Shown here piece by piece: positions 1-4,243 of a DNA stretch of 6,994 nucleotides. The stretch lies in the NCBI GenBank assembly GCA_030433195.1, contig JAUIME010000269.1:1-6994 (forward strand). The letters run 5' to 3'. This stretch comes from a bacterium. Its GTDB lineage: Bacteria; Planctomycetota; JACOTG01; JAUIME01. Position numbers and translations under genes: made by a program. Each line of letters starts with the position of its first letter. Position 1 is the first letter of the stretch. Under the pieces are notes generated by a model. It made no database searches, was not told the origin of the DNA, and worked only from the letters and a program-made list of their open reading frames with translations.

Positions 1-2125
1 CCTGTCGCGAGTCGGCGAGCTCGCCTCACCCGCACTCGTGCGCGCGATCGAAGACGACAACGTGGTCGTCCGTCGGAACACGCTGCGTGGAATCCAGGAC
101 GCCCGCGTCAACCGCTTGGACCCGATCGTGAACGACGCCCTCGTCGAGCGAGTCCTGGCGGATCCGGATCCCCAGCTTCGCGAGACAGCGGCGACGGTCC
201 TTCGCGGCCGGTCTTCCGATGTTCTCGAGGAGCACGCCGTCACGATGTTCGGGTCGGCCGAGCCTTCCCTGCGACGCTGGCTGTTGAACAACACGACGGG
301 CGCGCCGCTCGAGACGCTTCGTGCGATGCTCGAGCGCGGCTTGGCGGATCCGTCGGCTTCGGTGCGAGAATACGCCATGGATCCGGCGCTCGCTCTCGAG
401 AGCAAGCATGGTGACATCGCGCGCACGCTCCAGGCTGCCCTTCGTTTGATCGCCGACACGGATGACGACGTCCGCCGCGCGGCCCTTCGAATCGCGGACC
501 GACGCGTGCTCAATCGGCACCCGGAAGTGGCCGACGAGATCGTGAAGCTCGTGACATCTCGAGTCGAGGACCCATCGGTAACGGTGCGCCTCGCGGCTCT
601 CGATTACATCGAGTTCCTCGCCTCGTCGGCGCTCGATGTCGATCAACGCGGCTCCCTCTACGCGGCCCTGCCCGGCCTATGCGAGGGCGCACCGCTGCAC
701 GCGAAGCTCGATACACTTCGACGGCTCCAGAACTGCCAACGCCACCCCGCGATCATCCCGTGGATTCTCGCCGCCCTTGGCGACCGATACCTGTATCTCG
801 AGGCTCTGAAGTACATACGGGCGCGTTGGGGTGACGATTGGCCGAGCCCGGTGATCCCCATGCTCCAGGGCTTCGACGACGATCCTGTGGAGTCGAGCGA
901 TCAGCAAGTCCAGGCCCGCATGGGACACGGAAGCCGTAGCGGTGCATCGAACCTCACGCGCAACATCGGACAGTACGGAACGCCCGAGCAGCTCGAGACG
1001 ATCTTCGAGTTCCGCGATCGTCGATCCGCGAGCGACGTCGATCGAGAACTCGTCGAGGACATCGACGACGCGATTCGATACATCGTGAAGCGAACTAAAG
1101 AGACGCTCACGTCCGAGCAGTGGAGCCTGGTCATCGATCGAATCGGCCAAGAGCAGCGAGAGGGAGTGCTGAAGCAACTCGCCGAGACGCGTCGCCCCGA
1201 GCTGATTCCCGCGTACGTCGAGTGGCTTGCCGAGACGTCCGATACCGACTTCTTGAAGGCGTTGGCGGACTTCGTCGATCGCCCCGAAGTCGCCGACGCC
1301 ATCGCGAAGATCGCGACGGACGCGAGTCGCCCCGAGTATCTTCGGATCCTGTGCGCGGGTCGCCTCCTCGACGGCGCTTCGGATCGCGGTCAGTCGACCC
1401 GCGTCGCAGCGGAAGTCGCTCGGTCGATCGGAAACACGCGCCGAACCGATTCACTGATCGTAGACCTCGCGAAGAAGCGACCCGAACCGGAGCTGCTGCG
1501 CGAATTGTGCGAGCTCGATTCTCGATTCGCGAGAGGCGTTTACGAGGCATGGTCACAGCGCCTCGGCGACGAGGCCGACGTACCGGTGGATCGACGGATC
1601 ATCGAGATCGGGTTGACCAGCGAGCATCCGGAGGTACGTCGAGCGGCTCTCGTTCTCCTCGCGGCCCGCGGAGACGAATCTTGGCTCGATGACGTCGTGC
1701 GCCTCACGAAGGACGAGAGCTTCCACGTCCGGAACGTCGCCGCCAGGGCGCTCGGCTCGTTCCGTGCGGCCGATGCGACTCCGGTCCTCGTGGAGATGCT
1801 GCGCGATAGCTCGAGCGACGTCCGCGACAGCGCCAAAGACGCCCTCGAACGCATCCGCTTCTACGCCGAGCAGAAGGCTTGGTGGGACGAGTGGAAGGCG
1901 ACGGGGGGCGTGAAGAGCGGCGTGGCGGCGATTCTGCCGATGCTCGATCACGAGAACCCCGAGGTGCGGCTGCGGGCGATTCGTTCGCTCGGGTCGATCG
2001 GATCTCCGGAGGCTTTGCCGCGGCTTCTGCAAATGCTCGAATCCGGGGACGAGGCCGCGCGTTCGGCGGCGGCAGATGCGATCGACCGGATCAACGAGGC
2101 GCCTCGCGGATCCGGCGGCGGGTGA
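1..2125 (+). CDS. HEAT-repeat protein, 5'-truncated by window edge
   Basis: The frame is open from base 2 to the TGA at 2123-2125 and gives 707 visible residues. A GTG at 38 is in frame, but the sequence before it already reads as HEAT-type helix, so the true start is upstream of the window. What is seen: many two-helix units with the HEAT signature (D/E-x-x-x-V-R-x-x-A). Examples near the N-end are DNVVVRRNTL and DPQLRETAATVL. The clearest run is at visible residues 539-702: HPEVRRAALVLL, FHVRNVAARAL, SDVRDSAKDAL, PEVRLRAIRSL and DEAARSAAADAI. A tryptophan-rich insertion (W627, W628, W631) interrupts the last repeats, and the protein ends in a glycine-rich tail. HEAT arrays form curved solenoids used for protein-protein contacts; no enzymatic motif is visible. 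The middle (about residues 220-480) is more degenerate but still helical in character. Function, partners and full length are unknown. It reads in the same direction as the YHS gene 151 bases downstream; co-transcription is possible but not shown. Confidence 0.9.
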   Translation, partial: LSRVGELASPALVRAIEDDNVVVRRNTLRGIQDARVNRLDPIVNDALVERVLADPDPQLRETAATVLRGRSSDVLEEHAVTMFGSAEPSLRRWLLNNTTGAPLETLRAMLERGLADPSASVREYAMDPALALESKHGDIARTLQAALRLIADTDDDVRRAALRIADRRVLNRHPEVADEIVKLVTSRVEDPSVTVRLAALDYIEFLASSALDVDQRGSLYAALPGLCEGAPLHAKLDTLRRLQNCQRHPAIIPWILAALGDRYLYLEALKYIRARWGDDWPSPVIPMLQGFDDDPVESSDQQVQARMGHGSRSGASNLTRNIGQYGTPEQLETIFEFRDRRSASDVDRELVEDIDDAIRYIVKRTKETLTSEQWSLVIDRIGQEQREGVLKQLAETRRPELIPAYVEWLAETSDTDFLKALADFVDRPEVADAIAKIATDASRPEYLRILCAGRLLDGASDRGQSTRVAAEVARSIGNTRRTDSLIVDLAKKRPEPELLRELCELDSRFARGVYEAWSQRLGDEADVPVDRRIIEIGLTSEHPEVRRAALVLLAARGDESWLDDVVRLTKDESFHVRNVAARALGSFRAADATPVLVEMLRDSSSDVRDSAKDALERIRFYAEQKAWWDEWKATGGVKSGVAAILPMLDHENPEVRLRAIRSLGSIGSPEALPRLLQMLESGDEAARSAAADAIDRINEAPRGSGGG

Positions 2126-2276
2126 GCGACGAATTCGAGAAACATCGCAACCTGCGCTCGAGCGGTCGCATCGAAGGGCGCACGAGAACGGTGCGGCCGT
2201 TCGAGCCGGAGTTCGCCTCGCGTCAGACGAGGGGGAACGGTACGCGATGGATCGAATCCACGGAGGAGGTGTGCGG
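2126..2276 (+). other. Spacer between HEAT and YHS genes
   Basis: This 151-base gap has no convincing promoter. It contains a 6-bp inverted repeat, GAACGG at 2186-2191 and CCGTTC at 2197-2202, with a 5-base loop. No T-run follows, so it is not a typical intrinsic terminator. An in-frame ATG at 2247 could add 10 residues to the YHS protein, but it has a poorer ribosome binding site than the ATG at 2277. Confidence 0.4.
2262..2270 (+). promoter_or_regulatory. Strong Shine-Dalgarno site of the YHS gene
   Basis: The sequence GGAGGAGGT ends 6 bases before the ATG at 2277. It contains a full AGGAGGT core (2264-2270). The optimal spacing decides the start at 2277 over the in-frame ATG at 2247 and GTG at 2271. 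Confidence 0.8.
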
Positions 2277-2819
2277 ATGTTCACGACGTTGCGAAACTCT
2301 CGCGGGATCTGGGTGTCGCTGTTGGCGACGGTCGTGTTGGCGGCCGGATGTGCGACGGCCGGTGCGCAGGGGAAGCCGGCCGACGGCGAGAAGACCAAGC
2401 CGGTCGACCACTACAACGTGCCGAAGAGCAAGCTCGCGATCGAGGGCTACGATCCGGTCGCGTACTTCCCCGAAGGCGGCGGCAAGCCGAAGAAGGGAAA
2501 GAAGGACTTCGAGCTCCTGCACGACGGCGTTCGCTATCGCTTCGCGTCGCAGAAGAACCTCGACGCGTTCCGCAAGAAGCCCGGCAAGTACATGCCCGCG
2601 TACGGCGGATGGTGCGCCTACGCGATGGCCGACGGCGAGAAAGTGTCGGTGAATCCCAAAGCCTATCGCGTGACCGATGGACGACTGTTCCTCTTCTACA
2701 CGTCGTTGTTCACCGACACACGGAATCCGTGGAAGAAGAAGGAAGCCGAGCTCGCGAAGAATGCGGACGGCAACTGGAAGAAGATCGCCGGCGAGGATCC
2801 GCGCAAGGGAGTGCGCTAG
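2277..2819 (+). CDS. YHS-domain secreted protein / probable lipoprotein
   Basis: The product is 180 residues. Residues 1-30 form an export signal: a short basic N-region (R6, R9), a hydrophobic core (IWVSLLATVVLAAG), then C25 in an AAGC lipobox-like context. A signal peptidase I site after AGA (residues 28-30) is an alternative. The YHS-type domain runs from about residue 52 to 150. It shows AIEGYDPVAYF (54-64), a lysine-rich turn (70-76), YRFASQKNLDAF (87-98), PGKY (102-105) and the hallmark YGGWCAYA (109-116), followed by VNPKAYRV and LFLFY. This matches the 'YHS domain-containing (seleno)protein' family. Some members carry selenocysteine at the conserved cysteine; here residue 113 is an ordinary Cys (TGC). 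Other YHS domains are linked to metal binding (copper or other metals), so a metal- or redox-related role in the cell envelope is likely but inferred. The C-terminal segment (about 151-180) is Lys-rich, with the family's NWKKIAG-type ending. The length is usual for the family. Confidence 0.9.
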   Translation: MFTTLRNSRGIWVSLLATVVLAAGCATAGAQGKPADGEKTKPVDHYNVPKSKLAIEGYDPVAYFPEGGGKPKKGKKDFELLHDGVRYRFASQKNLDAFRKKPGKYMPAYGGWCAYAMADGEKVSVNPKAYRVTDGRLFLFYTSLFTDTRNPWKKKEAELAKNADGNWKKIAGEDPRKGVR

Positions 2820-2865
2820 CGGGCCACTAGACACGGGCCAGCGACTGCGATCGATCGACCTGAAA

Positions 2866-2913
2866 CGGCGACACCCGTGAACCGAACTCATGCCGGCCTC
2901 ACGGGTGTCGTCG
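2866..2913. terminator. Stem-loop between convergent genes, probable terminator
   Basis: A perfect 12-bp inverted repeat, CGACACCCGTGA (2869-2880) and TCACGGGTGTCG (2899-2910), encloses an 18-base loop. Three more pairs (one of them G-U) extend the stem to 15 bp over 2866-2880 and 2899-2913. It lies 46 bases after the YHS stop and 52 bases after the stop of the minus-strand histone gene. On the minus strand it is followed by TTTCA, a weak T-tract; on the plus strand no T-run follows. It therefore fits best as the histone gene's terminator, or as a shared 3'-end barrier. Confidence 0.6.
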
Positions 2914-2965
2914 GTACCACCGCGATCGTCATCGTTCACGACGCGCGCGGCGTCGTGGATTCGTC

Positions 2966-3187
2966 TCAGCCTTCGCCGCCGTCGCCGGCCGTCGGGTAGA
3001 CGAGGTCGCGGTCCATGACGGTCTTGCGGCCGCCCTTCTTCGCGTTTTCGATCGCGGCGTCGCAGATCTTCCGAATCATGTCGGAGATCGCCGGAGCGAC
3101 GTTGCCCGAGGTGCTCATGCCCCCCGACGCATCGCGGATGTAGGTCTTCAGTTTCGACTGCACGACGATCACTTCGGAATCGGACAT
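2966..3187 (-). CDS. Small bacterial histone-fold protein
   Basis: The product is 73 residues, starting at the ATG complementary to 3185-3187. A GGGAGGG ribosome binding site sits 8 bases upstream. In-frame ATGs further upstream (to 3253) lack this site and would add unrelated residues. Layout: leading strand EVIVV (5-9); helix 1 with basic S-K-L-K-x-Y-I (11-17); a Gly/Ser/Thr loop (21-29); a long amphipathic central helix (about 30-51, APAISDMIRKICDAAIENA); the loop GGRKTV (52-57); and a short third helix with DRDL (59-62). R54-K55-T56 followed by D61 is the hallmark of histone folds, where the Arg-Asp pair makes a salt bridge and the RKT loop contacts DNA. Length and the VxSKxK-type start resemble bacterial histones such as Bdellovibrio Bd0055. 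Expected role: dimerise and bind DNA as a nucleoid protein. Oddities: by count it has 10 basic and 10 acidic residues (net about zero), a short helix 3, an acidic glycine-rich tail (GDGGEG), and a single Cys42. The family call is by motif only; no search was run. Confidence 0.8.
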   Translation of the reverse strand: MSDSEVIVVQSKLKTYIRDASGGMSTSGNVAPAISDMIRKICDAAIENAKKGGRKTVMDRDLVYPTAGDGGEG

Positions 3188-3339
3188 ACGAGGAACCCTC
3201 CCGTTCTGCAACAACCGATTTTCAAGGGACTTCCGTCCAAAATCGCGCATCACGCTTGCGCGGGGACAAGCCGGTTCGAAGCTCGCTCGGGGGCGTTGGC
3301 CGAAGCGGCCCTCGCGTTCCGGGGGAGGCTCCTCCCGAC
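3188..3339 (-). promoter_or_regulatory. Long, hairpin-containing 5' leader of the histone-fold gene
   Basis: If transcription starts about 7 bases after the -10 box (near 3339), the leader is about 150 nt. In transcript order it contains three hairpins. The first is GGGAGG/CCTCCC at 3336-3331 and 3328-3323, essentially adjacent arms. The second is GGCCG/CGGCC at 3310-3306 and 3302-3298 with a 3-base loop. The third is CGCGCA/TGCGCG at 3262-3257 and 3249-3244 with a 7-base loop. The CCTCCC arm could alternatively pair with the ribosome binding site at 3196-3202. No known riboswitch class is recognised, and no coding sequence is supported here. Any regulatory role is inference. Confidence 0.45.
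3196..3202 (-). promoter_or_regulatory. Ribosome binding site of the histone-fold gene
   Basis: Read on the minus strand this is GGGAGGG, separated by 8 bases from the ATG at 3187. It decides the start codon. The same GGGAGG word recurs in a hairpin about 130 bases upstream in the leader, whose other arm is complementary to this site. Confidence 0.7.
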
Positions 3340-3345
3340 CGCGCG

Positions 3346-3374
3346 AAACTAGCTGGAACGGCGAGGCGTGTCAA
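3346..3374 (-). promoter_or_regulatory. Sigma-70-type promoter for the histone-fold gene
   Basis: On the minus strand a perfect -35 hexamer, TTGACA (3374-3369), is followed by exactly 17 bases and then TAGTTT (3351-3346). The -10 box keeps the three most important positions (T1, A2, T6) of TATAAT. A perfect -35 with ideal spacing in GC-rich sequence is unlikely by chance and is well oriented for the gene starting at 3187. Confidence 0.65.
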
Positions 3375-3591
3375 GCGACCCGAATCGTGAGAGTGCCCTG
3401 GAGGGCCGTTTCGGACGCGTTCGCGAGCGATCGCGCCATGCCGATGCGCCCCTGATTCGTAGCGCCGCGAGACGGCCCTTCGGCGCCCCGTTCGACTCCG
3501 CTCGCCGGCGTCGATGACGCGAATCCTGTCCGCTCGACGACGCGCGCGCGGCGTATCGTGAGGGAGCGTCTCTCGCACCAGGAGCGGTCGG

Positions 3592-3620
3592 TTGCATCCA
3601 CCCAGGCTTTCGTCCAGAAT
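3592..3620 (+). promoter_or_regulatory. Weak promoter candidate for the sigma/kinase operon
   Basis: TTGCAT (3592-3597), a 17-base spacer and CAGAAT (3615-3620) match the sigma-70 consensus at 3 of 6 and 4 of 6 positions. The predicted start near 3627 would leave a leader of about 50 bases. It is offered only because spacing and location fit; an ECF-type promoter used for autoregulation would look different. Confidence 0.25.
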
Positions 3621-3629
3621 GTCCGCCTT

Positions 3630-3647
3630 CGAACGCTGGCACGTTCG
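3630..3647. repeat. Inverted repeat upstream of the sigma gene
   Basis: CGAACG (3630-3635) and CGTTCG (3642-3647) form a perfect 6-bp inverted repeat with a 6-base spacer, 32 bases before the GTG start. It could be an operator or a leader hairpin. GAAC is also a common core of ECF sigma -35 elements, but no matching -10 element could be assigned. Confidence 0.35.
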
Positions 3648-3679
3648 CACCTTCCTACCTGCCCGGGGACCGTCGATCC

Positions 3680-4243
3680 GTGGAAGATCCTCGCGACTTC
3701 ACGCAGATGCTCCTCCAGATCGAGACGCTCGACGACGACGCGTACGCGTGCTTGCTGCCGCTCGTCTACGAGGAGCTGCACTCGATCGCGCGCCGCTGCA
3801 TGGCGCGGGAGCGCGGCGATCACACGCTTCAGGCCACAGCGCTCGTGCACGAGGCGTATTTCCGGATGATCGACCATACGCGGGTGGAGTGGCAGAACCG
3901 CGCGCACTTCCTCGCCGTGGCGTCGACCGCGATGCGCCGCATTCTGCTGAACCACGCGAAGGCCAAGGGGGCCGCGAAGCGCGGCGGCGAGGCCGAACGT
4001 GTCGATCTCGACGAGGCGCTCGCGATCCACGAGGAGAGCGCGATCGATCTCGAGCGGCTCGACGCCGCGCTCGGCAAGCTCGCCGACATCGACGCGCGAC
4101 AGGCCAAGATCGTCGAGATGCGTTTCTTCGGCGGCGCGACGGAGGACGAAGTCGCGCAAGCACTCGACATCTCGACGCGGACCGTGCGTCGCGAATGGGC
4201 GATGGCCAAGGCCTGGCTGCGCCGTCGGGTCTCCGATGACTAG
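3680..4243 (+). CDS. ECF-type RNA polymerase sigma factor
   Basis: The product is 187 residues, starting at GTG 3680, the first start in this frame. The TQMLL at residues 8-12 aligns with the usual N-terminus of the family. The ribosome binding site is weak (GGGGA about 10 bases upstream); ATG at 3707 is a less likely alternative. Region 2 covers about residues 22-96: LLPLVYEELHSIARR (25-39), HTLQATALVHEAYFRM (48-63), WQNRAHFLAVASTAMRRILLNHAKAK (71-96). Region 4 covers about 128-184, with QAKIVEMRFFGG (141-152) and a helix-turn-helix at about 154-177 (TEDEVAQALDISTRTVRREWAMAK). This is the ECF class typically next to Ser/Thr kinases in Planctomycetota, Acidobacteriota and Myxococcota. It directs core RNA polymerase to a specific promoter set, not identifiable here. 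Unusually for ECFs generally, the acidic 'DAED' stretch of region 2.2 is replaced by uncharged T-L-Q-A-T-A before LVHE. No anti-sigma gene is present; the kinase start overlaps this gene's stop, implying translational coupling. Confidence 0.92.
   Translation: MEDPRDFTQMLLQIETLDDDAYACLLPLVYEELHSIARRCMARERGDHTLQATALVHEAYFRMIDHTRVEWQNRAHFLAVASTAMRRILLNHAKAKGAAKRGGEAERVDLDEALAIHEESAIDLERLDAALGKLADIDARQAKIVEMRFFGGATEDEVAQALDISTRTVRREWAMAKAWLRRRVSDD

Larger units (their letters stand above)
3375..3679. other. Divergent intergenic region, upstream of sigma gene
   Basis: The whole gap between the histone and sigma genes spans 3188-3679. In this right-hand part I see no supported gene on either strand; open frames here are arginine/serine-rich and motif-free. 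It holds only a weak promoter candidate and one inverted repeat, both listed separately, plus a CG-rich simple stretch near 3540-3551. Confidence 0.5.

Noticed and set aside
2186..2202. Inverted repeat GAACGG/CCGTTC as a terminator of the HEAT gene
   Set aside because: The stem is only 6 bp with no T-run after it; short GC-rich palindromes like this are common by chance at this base composition.
1553..2398. A 281-residue minus-strand frame across the HEAT/YHS junction
   Set aside because: It is antisense to two genes with clear domain signatures and has low-complexity Arg/Pro/Ser composition.
3227..3238. Small GGAC-TTCC-GTCC hairpin in the histone leader
   Set aside because: The stem is only 4 bp; too short to support as a separate element.
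3185..3253. Upstream starts for the histone-fold gene (to 3253)
   Set aside because: These would add 22 residues unlike the histone N-terminus and would cross the strong GGGAGGG site, which is correctly spaced only for the ATG at 3187.
3222..3650. A 142-residue minus-strand frame in the divergent intergenic region
   Set aside because: It is Arg/Ser/Pro-rich without motifs and has no good ribosome binding site. It overlaps the well-formed histone promoter and leader.
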